In this document: positions 46,785 through 56,862 of the stretch, piece by piece
Layout of the letters: every line of letters begins with the position of its first letter
Position numbering within the stretch: position 1 is the first letter of the stretch
Assembly: GCA_049840935.1 (NCBI GenBank)
Contig: JASGJA010000005.1
Span: 1-64,000 of the forward strand
Length of the DNA stretch: 64,000 nt
Direction of reading: 5' to 3'
DNA from: Mesorhizobium_G sp049840935
GTDB lineage: Bacteria; Pseudomonadota; Alphaproteobacteria; Rhizobiales; Rhizobiaceae
Translations under genes and position numbers: made by a program
The notes under the pieces: generated by a model
What the model was told of the DNA's origin: nothing
What the model saw: only the letters and a program-made list of their open reading frames with translations
Databases searched by the model: none

Positions 46785-48599
46785 ATGACGACGCCGATCT
46801 CTCATATCCGTAACTTCTCCATCGTCGCGCACATCGACCACGGGAAGTCCACCCTCGCCGACCGGCTCATTCAGATGACCGGCGCTCTTGATGCACGCGA
46901 AATGGCGGGCAAGGAGCAAGTGCTCGACAATATGGATATTGAGCGCGAGCGCGGCATCACGATCAAGGCGCAGACCGTGCGGCTGAACTACACGGCGAAA
47001 AACGGTGAAGATTATATTCTGAACCTCATCGACACGCCGGGCCACGTCGACTTTGCCTATGAAGTTTCCCGCTCGCTCGCGGCCTGCGAAGGCTCGCTGC
47101 TGGTTGTGGACGCAAGTCAGGGGGTGGAAGCGCAGACCTTGGCGAACGTCTATCAGGCAATCGACAACAATCATGAGATTGTCGTGGTGTTGAACAAGAT
47201 CGACCTGCCCGCAGCCGAACCGGAGCGCGTGAAGGAACAGATTGAGGAAGTGATCGGGCTGGACGCCAGCGATGCAGTGATGATTTCCGCCAAGACGGGC
47301 ATCGGCATCGAAGACGTGCTTGAGGCGATTGTCGCGCGCCTGCCTGCCCCGCGCGTGGGCGATGCGACGAAGCCGCTGAAAGCTATGCTGGTCGACAGCT
47401 GGTACGACGCCTATCTCGGCGTGATCGTGCTGGTGCGCGTTATCGATGGCGTTCTGAAAAAAGGCCAGACCATACGCATGATGGGGACCGGCGCGAGATA
47501 CCCGGTTGAGCGCACTGGCTTCTTCACGCCAAAGATGATTCAGGCCGACGAAATTGGCCCCGGCGAGTTTGGTTTCATTACTGCCTCGATCAAGGAAGTA
47601 GCGGATACGCGCGTTGGAGACACGATTACGGAAGATCGCAAGCCGACCACCGAAGCCCTACCCGGCTTCAAGCCCGCGCAGCCGGTGGTGTTCTGCGGTC
47701 TGTTCCCGGTGGATGCAGCGGATTTCGAGGATCTACGCGCCGCTGTGGGCAAGCTGCGCCTCAACGACGCTTCGTTCAGCTATGAAATGGAAACGTCAGC
47801 GGCGCTCGGCTTCGGGTTCCGTTGTGGCTTCCTTGGCCTCCTGCATCTGGAAATCATTCAGGAACGGCTGGAGCGCGAGTTTGATCTCGACCTGATCGCT
47901 ACCGCACCGAGCGTCGTGTACCGGATGAACCTGCTGGACGGCACGCAGAAAGAACTGCACAACCCCGCCGATATGCCCGATGTGATGAAAATCACCTCGA
48001 TCGAAGAACCATGGATTCGCGCGACAATCCTGACGCCGGACGAATATCTGGGCTCGATTTTGAAGCTCTGTCAGGATCGGCGCGGCGTTCAGGTCGATCT
48101 ATCCTATGTCGGCAAGCGCGCAATGCTGGTCTATGATCTGCCGCTCAACGAAGTGGTTTTCGATTTCTATGACCGGCTGAAATCAATCTCCAAGGGCTAT
48201 GCCTCGTTCGACTATCACCTGACCGACTATAAGGAAGGCGATCTGGTGAAGATGTCGATCCTCGTGAACGACGAGCCGGTTGATGCGCTTTCCATGCTGG
48301 TTCACCGGATGGCGGCGGAAAAGCGCGGGCGCACCATGTGCGAAAAGCTGAAAGAGCTGATCCCGCAACATATGTTCAAGATTCCGATTCAGGCGGCGAT
48401 TGGCGGGCGTATTATCGCGCGCGAAACGATCTCCGCACTTCGCAAGGACGTGACCGCAAAGTGTTACGGCGGCGACGTGACCCGCAAACGCAAACTTCTG
48501 GAAAAGCAGAAGGAAGGCAAGAAGCGGATGCGTCAGTTCGGCAAGGTCGATATTCCGCAGGAAGCCTTTATTCAGGCGCTCAAGATGGGTGATAACTGA
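46785..48599 (+). CDS. lepA: Elongation factor 4
   Basis: EF-4/LepA is a ribosome-associated GTPase, reported to act in translation under stress and in 30S assembly. The 604-residue protein shows G1 AHIDHGKST, switch ERERGITIKAQTVRL, G3 DTPGHVDF, G4 NKIDLP, then domains II, III and V. It has GFGFRCGFLGLLHLEIIQERLERE, characteristic of LepA, and the LepA-specific C-terminal domain with TRKRKLLEKQKEGKKRMRQFG. The ATG at 46,785 gives MTTPISHIRNFSIVAHIDHG; a longer in-frame lead of 12 codons is disfavoured. It converges on the methyltransferase gene with one base between the stops. Confidence 0.97.
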   Translation: MTTPISHIRNFSIVAHIDHGKSTLADRLIQMTGALDAREMAGKEQVLDNMDIERERGITIKAQTVRLNYTAKNGEDYILNLIDTPGHVDFAYEVSRSLAACEGSLLVVDASQGVEAQTLANVYQAIDNNHEIVVVLNKIDLPAAEPERVKEQIEEVIGLDASDAVMISAKTGIGIEDVLEAIVARLPAPRVGDATKPLKAMLVDSWYDAYLGVIVLVRVIDGVLKKGQTIRMMGTGARYPVERTGFFTPKMIQADEIGPGEFGFITASIKEVADTRVGDTITEDRKPTTEALPGFKPAQPVVFCGLFPVDAADFEDLRAAVGKLRLNDASFSYEMETSAALGFGFRCGFLGLLHLEIIQERLEREFDLDLIATAPSVVYRMNLLDGTQKELHNPADMPDVMKITSIEEPWIRATILTPDEYLGSILKLCQDRRGVQVDLSYVGKRAMLVYDLPLNEVVFDFYDRLKSISKGYASFDYHLTDYKEGDLVKMSILVNDEPVDALSMLVHRMAAEKRGRTMCEKLKELIPQHMFKIPIQAAIGGRIIARETISALRKDVTAKCYGGDVTRKRKLLEKQKEGKKRMRQFGKVDIPQEAFIQALKMGDN

Positions 48600-48600
48600 G

Positions 48601-49506
48601 CTACCGCTTGCGCGCGACCGTGAGGATGCCCTGAATGGGCGCGTTGCGGTCCATGCGGATCGTTTCGTTCGACATGGATTCGATGGTGTAGCCGTGGGCG
48701 GCAAGTAGTCGTTTGATATAGGCCTGGCTGTGCGCATAGCGGCGCGAGGTCAGCAGCGCGAAATCTTCCGGCCCCTCGTGACGCTCTACCGAAAAGGCAA
48801 ACAGGCCACCGGGGGACTGCATGGCGGCGACGTTTGTGACGATGCCATCCAGCGCGCCAAGATACATGAAGACATCGGCGGCGGTGACGAGGTCAGCAGG
48901 CGCCGCAAATTGCCGTAGGTTTTGCAAATCAGCTTTTTCGAGAAGATCGTAGACGCCCTTGCCGCGAGCTTTGCGCAGCATTTCGCCGGAAATATCGAAG
49001 CCTTCAAGACGGTCGGCCAGTCGGCGCAGCTTTTCACCCATGAGCCCGGTGCCGCAACCGAGATCACGCACGGTCGAGAATTTGTCCGGATGGACTTTTA
49101 CGACGGCCTCGGCCAACAAGTCCGGCACGCGATAGCCAAGCTTTTCTATGAGAGAAGTATCGAAACGGTCCGCATATTGATCGAACAGCGTTTCAACAAA
49201 TGCGCTTGGCGGTCTCTCGGCTTGTGGAGCCGCGCCTGCCAATGACAGTTTCAAGGCCGCGCCCGCCCGGTCTGCGGGATCAAGCCGCACCGCCATGCGC
49301 CATGCCTCGACGGCTTTATCCTGTTCCGCCGCAGCCTCATGAAACTCGCCCAGACGGAACCAGCCGAACGACCATTCCGGTGCGCGTTCGAGCGCATCCA
49401 TCATCAGGGACGCGGCGGCGGAAAAATCGCCATCGGCAAACAGCATTTCCGCGTAATCCGCGCGCCGGTCGGCCAAAATGTCGTGGGAGGATGTGTCGAG
49501 TGGCAT
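48601..49506 (-). CDS. TPR-containing SAM-dependent methyltransferase
   Basis: A 301-residue protein. Residues 1-95 contain one or two TPR-like helical repeats (LADRRADYAEMLFADGDFSAAASLMMDALERAPEWSFGWFRLGEFHEAAAEQDKAVEAW). A class I methyltransferase domain follows, with VRDLGCGTGLMGEKLRR (SAM motif), GFDISGEMLRKARGKG, and DLVTAADVFMYLGAL. The family is found in many alphaproteobacteria as a predicted TPR-methyltransferase of unknown substrate. It is divergent from the exonuclease gene with 75 bases between. The start ATG has no strong ribosome-binding site; other in-frame starts are not better. Confidence 0.86.
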   Translation of the reverse strand: MPLDTSSHDILADRRADYAEMLFADGDFSAAASLMMDALERAPEWSFGWFRLGEFHEAAAEQDKAVEAWRMAVRLDPADRAGAALKLSLAGAAPQAERPPSAFVETLFDQYADRFDTSLIEKLGYRVPDLLAEAVVKVHPDKFSTVRDLGCGTGLMGEKLRRLADRLEGFDISGEMLRKARGKGVYDLLEKADLQNLRQFAAPADLVTAADVFMYLGALDGIVTNVAAMQSPGGLFAFSVERHEGPEDFALLTSRRYAHSQAYIKRLLAAHGYTIESMSNETIRMDRNAPIQGILTVARKR

Positions 49507-49581
49507 AGCCGCTCTATGCGCCTGTCAGCAGGGTTTGCGCAATGGGCTTCAAACGCGGCGCAGAACGCTTATCTTCACACT

Positions 49582-50593
49582 ATGCGTCCTCGTGATCTTC
49601 TGCGCCCCCGCCCTGAGGGGCTTTACTGCCCACCCGGTGATTTTTTTATCGATCCGGTGCGGCCTGTCGAGCGCGCGCTGATTACGCATGGCCACTCCGA
49701 CCATGCGCGCGCGGGCCACACGAAGGTGCTGGCAACGCGGCAGACGCTGGACATTATGGGTCTGCGCTATGGCGAGGGTTTCGCGCGGGAGACGCAAGCA
49801 ATTGCGGCAGGGGAAACGGTCGACGTTAACGGCGTACGCGTGAGCTTTCACAATGCCGGGCATGTGCTGGGGTCGGCGCAAATATTGGTGGAGCATGGCG
49901 GCGTGCGGATTGTTGCTTCCGGCGACTACAAGCGGCAACCTGACCCTACATGCGCGCCGTTTGAGGTGGTGCCGTGCGACGTGTTCATAACCGAGGCGAC
50001 TTTCGGGCTGCCGGTGTTTCGCCACCCGCCAGCGAGCGAGGAAATCGCGCGGCTGCTTCGTTCTGCTGCACAGTTTCCAGAACGGTCACATCTGGTTGGA
50101 GCGTATGCGCTCGGCAAAGCGCAACGCGTTATCCGGCTGATTCGCGATGCGGGATATGATGCACCGATCTATCTGCACGGCGCGCTGCAGCGGCTTTGCG
50201 AATATTATGCTTTCGCAAGGCATCGATCTCGGTCAGTTGGAACCGGCGACGGTCGAGACAAGCCGCAAGGGCGAGTTTGCAGGCGCAATTGTGATTGGCA
50301 CGCCATCGGCCTTTGCTGACCGCTGGGCGCGGCGTTTTCCCGACCCGGTTTCCGCTTTCGCTTCCGGCTGGATGCGCATTCGCCAGCGCGCCAAGCAGCG
50401 CGGAGTCGAATTGCCGCTGATCATCTCGGACCATTCGGATTGGGACGAGCTCACCGCGACGATTATCGAGACGGGCGCGAGCGAAGTGTGGGTTACGCAC
50501 GGACGCGAGGAAGCGCTGGTGCGCTGGTGTGAGCTGACCGGCATCGCCGCACGACCACTGCACTTGGTCGGGTACGAAGACGAGGGCGACTGA
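49582..50593 (+). CDS. Ligase-associated DNA exonuclease (MBL fold), one-base frameshift
   Basis: A metallo-beta-lactamase-fold nuclease of the beta-CASP/SNM1-like ligase-associated family. Metal motif THGHSDHARAGH (HxHxDH), FHNAGHVLGSAQI (His), VASGDYKRQPDPT (bridging Asp), and VGAYALGKAQRVIRL follow. At about 50,211 one extra T (TTATGCTTTCGC) shifts the frame; after correction the end reads SQGIDLGQLEPATVE through LIISDHSDWDEL (His for metal) to LVGYEDEGD then TGA. The TGA overlaps the ATG of the ligase (TGATG), so the two are coupled. Such genes form a four-gene repair set with ligase, Lhr-type helicase and a phosphoesterase; the last two are not in the window. Confidence 0.87.
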
Positions 50594-52192
50594 TGAAGCG
50601 CTTCGCCGAATTGCTGGACCGGCTGGTGCTGACGCCTTCCCGCAATGGGAAGCTGAAGCTGCTGACCGACTATTTTCGCGCCGTCGAAGACCCCGACCGC
50701 GGGCTGGCGTTGGCTGCAATCACCGGTGATTTGAGTTTTGCTTCAGTTAAACCGGCGATATTGCGCGCGCTGATAGCGGAACGGATGGACCAGGTACTGT
50801 TCGGCTATTCCTATGACTATGTTGGCGATTTGGCCGAGACGGTCTCTCTGGTTTGGCCGCAGAACAAGGCGGAAGGTTCGCATGAACTGACGCTGACCGA
50901 GACGGTTGCAACACTTCAGCGCGCGAGCCGATCCGACGCGCCCAAAGTGCTTGCGGCATTGCTGGATCAGGCTGACGTTTCCTCGCGTTTCGCGATTATC
51001 AAGCTTGTTACGAGCGGACTTGCGGATAGGCGTTTCGGCGCGGCTCGCCAAGCAGGCACTGGCCGATTTAGGTAGCGTCGATGTTTCCGAGATCGAGGAG
51101 GTCTGGCATGGGCTGACGCCACCCTATCTGGCGCTCTTTGCATGGCTGGAAGGTCGCGCGCCTCGCCCCGAGCGCGTCGCGGCGGCGCTGTTCCGCCCGG
51201 TTATGCTGGCGCACCCCGTCGGCGACAATGACCTTGAGAAGCTTGATCCGGCAGACTTCGCTGCCGAGTGGAAATGGGACGGCATTCGCGTGCAGGTGGT
51301 GGCCGAAGGCGGCGTGCAACGCCTCTATTCGCGGACGGGCGACGATATTTCAGGCGCTTTCCCCGATCTGCTGGAGGCAATGGATTTTGAGGGCGTAATC
51401 GATGGCGAATTGCTGGTGGGCGACCCGCTGGGCAAGACGGGCACATTTTCCGATCTTCAGCAGCGGCTGAACAGAAAAACCGTTTCGCCCAAAATGCAGA
51501 GCCAGTTTCCCGTTTTTGTGCGCGCCTATGACATGATGCAACTTGGCAGCGATGATCTGCGCGCGTTGACATATGTGGAGCGACGGGAGGCGCTTGGTGC
51601 ATTTGTTGCGACGCTCGACCCAGCAAGGTTCGACGTTTCGCGCAATGTAGCCTTCGATGATTGGGAAGCACTGGAAGCGCTGCGCCGCGCACCGCCGCAT
51701 CCGATCATCGAAGGCATAATGCTCAAGCGCATGGACTCCCCCTATCTTGCGGGAAGGCCGAAGGGGCCGTGGTTCAAATGGAAGCGCGACCCGCACACGA
51801 TTGACGCCGTGCTGATGTATGCTCAGCGCGGCCACGGCAAGCGCTCAAGCTATTATTCTGATTATACATTTGGTGTCTGGACCGGAGCGGAAGGCGCGGA
51901 GGAGCTCGTGCCGGTGGGCAAAGCCTATTTCGGCTTTACCGATGAGGAGCTTCGCCAGATCGACAAATATGTGCGCGACAACACGATTGAGCGGTTTGGG
52001 CCGGTGCGTTCGGTGCGGGCGAACCGCACACATGGCCTGGTTCTGGAAGTCGCATTCGAAGGGCTAAACCGATCTACGAGGCACAAATCCGGCATCGCAA
52101 TGCGCTTTCCGCGCATCTCGCGGCTGCGTTGGGACAAACCAGCCGGGGAGGCCGACCGGCTTGAAACGCTGGCCGACCTTCTGGACAAGTGA
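50593..52192 (+). CDS. ATP-dependent DNA ligase, one-base frameshift
   Basis: An ATP-dependent ligase (about 530 residues after correction). The N-terminal DNA-binding domain is residues 1-200. The frame shifts by one base near 51,025 (CTTGCGGATAGG), restoring LRIGVSARLAKQALADLG. The nucleotidyltransferase domain carries the adenylated Lys in AAEWKWDGIRVQVV, then YSRTGDDISGAFPD (motif III region Ile/Arg), FEGVIDGELLV (Glu), EGIMLKRMDSPYLAGRPKGPWFKWKRDP (motifs IV-V). The OB-fold end includes RSVRANRTHGLVLEVAFEGLNRSTRHKSGIAMRFPRISRLR. It is coupled to the upstream exonuclease. This class joins nicks in repair, as a partner to the NAD-dependent LigA. Confidence 0.9.
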
Positions 52193-52195
52193 CGG

Positions 52196-53430
52196 CTATG
52201 GCTCGACCGAAACCTTTACTTCGTAAATGTCGACCGACTTGCCCTTGTTGTCGAAGTCGGAATTGATGGCGATTGTTCCCGCCGCACCGGGTTTTTTAGC
52301 CGGCATATCAATCTCGAACAGATAATCCGCGCGCGCATTGCCGACCGCGTAACGCTTGCGTCCGCAATCGCCAAGCTCACCAAAATTGCAGGTGATGGAC
52401 ATTTGCGTGTCCTGCCCTTCCTGCGCCTTGGCGACGATGTCGAATGTCGCGCGCTTGCCTGCAATCTGCTCCAGCACGCCGGGATTGACGTCAATCAAGA
52501 CCGCTGCACCAGATTCGCCAGATTTTATACGAACGAAATTCTGGCCTTCGTCGTGCATGGCCTCGGCGGACGCATCGGACGGCGCGCTGAGCGAGTTTGG
52601 ATCGTTGCCGTTGAATACTTCGATCCAGTCACGCGAGGCGTCTGCCTGACCCGGCTCGACCGGCGGCTCATCGGCCCCCGGCTCGAAATCATCCGTCGGC
52701 GGTAGGACAGTCTTGACCGGTTCCGACTGGGTGGTGTTGCCCAGCAGGCCGGTTTGCATTGCCCACCAGATGCCTATCGCCAGAATGGAAAACAGTGTGA
52801 CGGCCACGAACATGGCGGCCATAGGGCGACGGCGACGCTCGCGACCGGCGACGACACGCTCAGTCGGCGAACCTCCGCAGGCTCGGGTTCGGGCTGCAGA
52901 CGACGCTCATCAACCGGAATCACCGGGTCGACATGTTCCGGCTGCGGCTCTGACGCCCTGTCTTCTACGGCTATTTCCGGTACGACGGGTTCGTGAGTTG
53001 GGGCTGGCGCTTCAACGACCGGCTCCGGTTCAACTCTCGGTTCCGGTGCGCGCGGGATAGGGGCAACGGATACGATGGAAACTTCAGGCACTGGTCTCGT
53101 ACGCGGAGCAGCGGCAGGCGCATCCAAATGCGGCGCAGGGACATGGTGGGGCGGTTCGCTGGCAGCTTCAGTAGGGAGAGGCGGAACCGTGACCAATAGG
53201 GGATCGGGCTGGGGTTCGCGAGGGTGCGTAAACTCCTGTTCGATATCAACTATCTTGGCCTGCAAGGCCTTTCGACGTTTGATTGCAGACTCGACCGTCA
53301 CGCCCGGATTGGCTTGCAGAACACGATCCAGCGCTGCGAAAGCCTGTCTATAGACCCGCTCCCTGAAGGCCTGATCGGAGGCGTCACCCTTCTCGAATGC
53401 GTTGCGGATCGCCTTTTCGATGACGTCCAA
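52196..53430 (-). CDS. Membrane-anchored protein with cytoplasmic helical domain, one-base frameshift
   Basis: One gene, split by a single indel near 52,858. The N-terminal part (MDVIEKAIRNAFEKGDASDQAFRERVYRQAFAALDRVLQANPGVTVESAIKRRKAL) is helical. A long Pro/Glu-rich low-complexity linker follows (PEPEPAEVRR region). In the other frame RERRRRPMAAMFVAVTLFSILAIGIWWAMQTGLL is a transmembrane helix. The periplasmic C-terminal part (DWIEVFNGNDPNSL, DAQMSITCNFGELGDCGRKRY-like Cys pair, INSDFDNKGKSVDIYEVKVSVEP) looks like a beta-sandwich. The arrangement resembles alphaproteobacterial cell-envelope proteins of unknown role. It converges on the ligase with three bases between the stops. Confidence 0.75.
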
Positions 53431-53697
53431 GAGCCATCCCTCTCATCTATGTGGCCAAGTTGGGCCCGTATACCAGAATCCTACTATACGAAAAATCGGC
53501 GAAAGGAAGTCGTCGCACTGAATGGAGCGCGCTGCGATGGGGATAAGATGCAGAAGTCCCAAGTCCCAAAACCTCGACTTGCAGCATATAAAATGAAGTA
53601 ATTGCGGGATGTTTGCAAAGCACCTCGGCATGGCTTGATCTTGGCGCACAATAAGGCTATCAGGCGCGAATTCCGTTGCCACTTCGCTGGCACAAGG
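53431..53697. other. Gap between the chromosomal backbone and the tRNA region, 267 bases
   Basis: No gene is convincing. AT-rich promoter-like sequence for the minus-strand gene at 53,430 should lie here. Nothing else is seen. Confidence 0.4.
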
Positions 53698-53736
53698 GCC
53701 GCTTTAGCTCAGTTGGTAGAGCACATCATTCGTAAT
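53698..53736 (+). pseudogene. Truncated tRNA-Thr, 5' half only
   Basis: The first 39 bases of the tRNA at 53,833 are repeated here, from the acceptor 5' strand through the D arm to the anticodon loop TTCGTAAT, with one difference (T instead of C in the D loop). Then the sequence departs; no matching acceptor 3' strand (AAGCGGC) is found. It cannot fold as tRNA. Confidence 0.8.
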
Positions 53737-53832
53737 TGGCGGGTCCGCCAGAGAATGGTGTTCGAAGACAACGGGTTGGGGTGGATGAGTCAAAGTTAGT
53801 AGGGCCATAGTATGGCCAGTGTGAAGGGTTAA

Positions 53833-53909
53833 GCCGCTTTAGCTCAGTCGGTAGAGCACATCATTCGTAATGATGGGGTCAGGTGTTCGAGATCACCTAA
53901 GCGGCACCA
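53833..53909 (+). tRNA. tRNA-Thr (anticodon CGU)
   Basis: A complete cloverleaf: acceptor GCCGCTT with AAGCGGC, D arm with AGCTCAGTCGGTAGAGC, anticodon stem CATCA/TGATG with loop TTCGTAA (anticodon CGT), T arm AGGTG TTCGAGA TCACCT, and encoded CCA. The integrase gene starts 95 bases downstream on the same strand, the usual layout for a tRNA-targeted island. Confidence 0.93.
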
Positions 53910-54003
53910 GTTCTCTCTAAGGCATTGATTTCCTTATAATCGTTTGTTTTTCCTCATTCTTTTTCGGCTCGCTGTATCAGGAATTCACTGATACACTTGA
54001 GGA

Positions 54004-55659
54004 ATGGAAGAGATGTCGAAGCTCCCTAAGCATTTAGTGAAGCGCGGGCGGATGTTTTATCATCGCGTCTGGGTCCCCGCAGACTTACGCAATTTCTATC
54101 CGGCTGAATCGTTCATGCGCTCGCTCAAGACCGACGATGAGCAAACAGCCCGCATCGAATTTCACAAGTCTGAACAAGCTATCCTAGAGGAGTTTCGTGA
54201 AGCTCGCGCGCGGCGTGATGGCGTAGGCAGGCCGGTCGATATTGAAGAGGTCGCGAAGCGCTACCGGAAGGAAGTCGAAGAGACGCTTCTAACCGCACGG
54301 ATTCGGCTCTTCACTGAATTGACCACTCATCCAAAGCGATTTTGGGCGCGTAAGGATTTACCACGCGGGACGGAGGATTACACTTTCTGGGATCGATTGA
54401 AGGAAGGTGATGCAGCCCCGGATCAGATCGCCGGATATGCGGTCAAGCAACGGTCGAAAGAACGTGTTGCAGAACTTCGCCGGATGATTGCGACCGGCGC
54501 AATGCCGGAATTCGAAGCGCTGGCACGAAAGAAAATGCCGGGGTTGGATGCGGTCATCAATACGGCGCTGGCAATTGCTCTAGTGCGGTCCGAACTTGCC
54601 GTGCTGGAACAGTCCATCGGGATCGAACCGGACGGAAAAAACTCATCTGATAGCGTTTCGCGTGATCTGTCGCAATTCGCTGCGAAAGTGTCACTTGATC
54701 AGCTTTGGGATAAATGGAGAGTGGCAGAAAAACCCACGGTTACCACCCTCGCCACATGGAAAGGATGCTGGCGAGTTTTCAAGGATGCTGTGGCGGAAAA
54801 AGCGGACGATGCGGGGTCGATCACTAAGGGAGACATAATCAAGTTTCGGGATACTCTACGCTCACAAGGCAAAGCGCCTAAGACAATAAATAACGGCTAT
54901 TTCAGTTGCCTAAACGCGATCTTCGCAAAAGCCTATAAGGATGGCGCGATTTCGAAAAATCCATGTTTGGGAGTTGATCGCGTCAAGGGCGCTTCCACGA
55001 AGTATTTAGCTTACTCGAACACCGACATGATGAATTTATTGGAGCTTGCGAAAGGACAGGTTCTCGACGGAACTCACAAGGCTTCATCACGGCGGTGGGT
55101 GGTTTGGTTGATGGCAGCAACCGGTTCTCGAATTCATGAGATTGTCCAGATTTAATCGCGTGACGTGTACGAAATCGATGGCATTCCAGTTGTCGAAATC
55201 CGACCTACCGACGATGCTGGAACGATCAAGACAGGTGTGAGCGAGCGTATTATCCCGATCCACAACGCCTTGCTGCAAGGTGGCTTTCTGTCTTTTGTGA
55301 AGGCTCGTAAAGGAAAGCCCTTATTCTATGGGCGGTCGAGCGGTGATCCTGAAAAGCTTCACGGATCAAAGGGCGTATCGAACAAGCTCCGTGATTGGAT
55401 CAGAGATTTAGGTTTCAAAGACCCTCGCAAGAAACCTTCTCACGCGATCCGCTCTTGGTTCAAGTCGGCGGCGATGGACGCTGGCATGACTGACCGAATG
55501 GTTGATGCAATCCAAGGCCACGCGCCACGGTCCGAAGGCGATGGGTATTTCACCCCGCCTGTCCATCAGATGCTTGCTGCGCTGGAAAAGTTGGAACTAC
55601 CGCCTAAACCTCGCCTCAGTGATCGGGCCGGAGGCGTTGACATTGTGACTGTGCTGTAA
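54004..55659 (+). pseudogene. Tyrosine integrase with an in-frame stop
   Basis: A phage/ICE-type integrase. The N-terminus (LPKHLVKRGRMFYHRVWVPADLR) matches the DUF6538-like domain found in front of alphaproteobacterial integrases. A SAM-like core-binding domain (LWDKWRVAEKPTVTTLATWKGCWRVFKDAV) and a catalytic domain follow. Catalytic residues: Arg in ATGSRIHEI, HxxR in SHAIRSWF, His in QGHAPRSEGDGYF with Tyr as nucleophile. A TAA at 55,153-55,155 interrupts the frame between the first Arg and the rest, and the frame is otherwise continuous on both sides. A single substitution (CAA to TAA) would explain it. Unless the stop is read through or is an error, the enzyme is inactive. Confidence 0.85.
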
Positions 55660-55822
55660 AGCTCCGCTTCGCAACCTGTGAAGAAAAAAATGCGGCGCAC
55701 AACTTCACCCGCTTCGGTTAGGCTAATTGCGCCAACACAAATTGGAGTTCGGAGCGCGCGCCGCATCCTTCCCGAAGGATGGAGCGGATGATTGTTTTTT
55801 CATTCGGGTGTGGAGAAAGACC

Positions 55823-55993
55823 ATGAGTGTTGATGTACAGGAAGAGCAATTCTGCGAAATTTTGACCGGCATAGCGGAGCGCCTTGGCGATACTGCTATC
55901 AGGCCATTGGAAACGATAGAAGAACGACAGCAAGCAAGGCAAGTGTTGGCGGATACAGTCCTGCAAATCGAAATCCTGCAAGCCGTACTGTGA
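55823..55993 (+). CDS. Small hypothetical protein on the island
   Basis: A 56-residue acidic, helical protein: MSVDVQEEQFCEILTGIAERLGDTAIRPLETIEERQQARQVLADTVLQIEILQAVL. GTGGAGAAAGACC precedes the ATG at 55,823, and a longer in-frame start at 55,727 is less likely for lack of such a site. No family is recognised. It follows the integrase and may be its regulator, but no DNA-binding motif is apparent. Confidence 0.5.
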   Translation: MSVDVQEEQFCEILTGIAERLGDTAIRPLETIEERQQARQVLADTVLQIEILQAVL

Positions 55994-56223
55994 TGTGAAA
56001 AAGGCCGGGGAGCAATCCCCGGCGATTTCATTCAAGCCTTGAGTGCGGCCATCGTCCCGGCAGAGTGTGCGAAGGCCAAAGCCTCCCGCTTTGAGCGGCG
56101 GAATGTATCGGCGTACTTAACACCGTGAAAAAGTTAGGTACAACGTCGCAACTATTTGTGAGCATCTCTGCGGTAAAGTCCGCCGGGACTGGCAAGGCAA
56201 TTTACGGCGGGTTTCACCAGCCA

Positions 56224-56769
56224 ATGGATATTGCAAAGAAAGCTATTGCAGCGCTGGCAATTTCGATAGTGATTGGAATCCCGGCGGCTATTTGGTTCGT
56301 AGATACCATACAGAACAACAAGGGACCGCTAGTCGCGTTTGCAATTGCTCCCGGTACCAACCAGACTCAAAAGGTCTGGAATGGCTTATCGGAATACTTG
56401 ACAGCATCGCATTCATTCGCTGAAGCTGAACTGTACATGAGTAAAGCAGGATTTCAGTGCCGTCCCGCATCGGCAGACCTCGTGCTAAACGAAGGGTGTC
56501 TGTCAACCAATCGCATCACGTCAGGTTCGGTCTGCCGATATGATTTTGGATCATTTCATATCGCTCATCGATATGTCGTTCTTTTCCTTTTTCAAGACGA
56601 GATCGGAAATCTAAAACACGCATCACTTACGTTGACACCGGAAGGCGTGGAGATTGCGAGATTTAATCCCGGAGCATCGCAGCCGTATGAAATTCCAATT
56701 GATGCGCGCATGAGACCCGAATGCAGCAAGGACCGGCCAGCACATCCCAAACCAAAAGCGCAGGGCTAG
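56224..56769 (+). CDS. Hypothetical protein with one membrane helix
   Basis: Starting at 56,224 (MDIAKKAIAALAISIVIGIPAAIWFVDTIQNN) it has a signal-anchor helix at residues 5-26, then a soluble domain of about 155 residues. That domain has three Cys (FQCRPAS, EGCLS, VCRYDFG) and the strand HIAHRYVVLFLFQDEIGNLKHASLTLTPEG. A GTG at 56,125 would give 33 more residues. No family is recognised. AT-richer codons than the chromosomal genes suggest transfer. Two further unknown membrane or lipoprotein genes lie beside it on the opposite strand. Confidence 0.55.
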   Translation: MDIAKKAIAALAISIVIGIPAAIWFVDTIQNNKGPLVAFAIAPGTNQTQKVWNGLSEYLTASHSFAEAELYMSKAGFQCRPASADLVLNEGCLSTNRITSGSVCRYDFGSFHIAHRYVVLFLFQDEIGNLKHASLTLTPEGVEIARFNPGASQPYEIPIDARMRPECSKDRPAHPKPKAQG

Positions 56770-56862
56770 AACCTCACACGCAGAATCTACTGGCACGACG
56801 CGGTCAGAAACACGTGGAGAGTCCATTCGCTGAATAGCTCAAAGGTGCCAACTTTCCTCGAC

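Noticed and set aside
53698..53780. Second functional tRNA-Thr gene
   Set aside because: Only the 5' half matches; no partner for the acceptor stem and no T arm of the right form.
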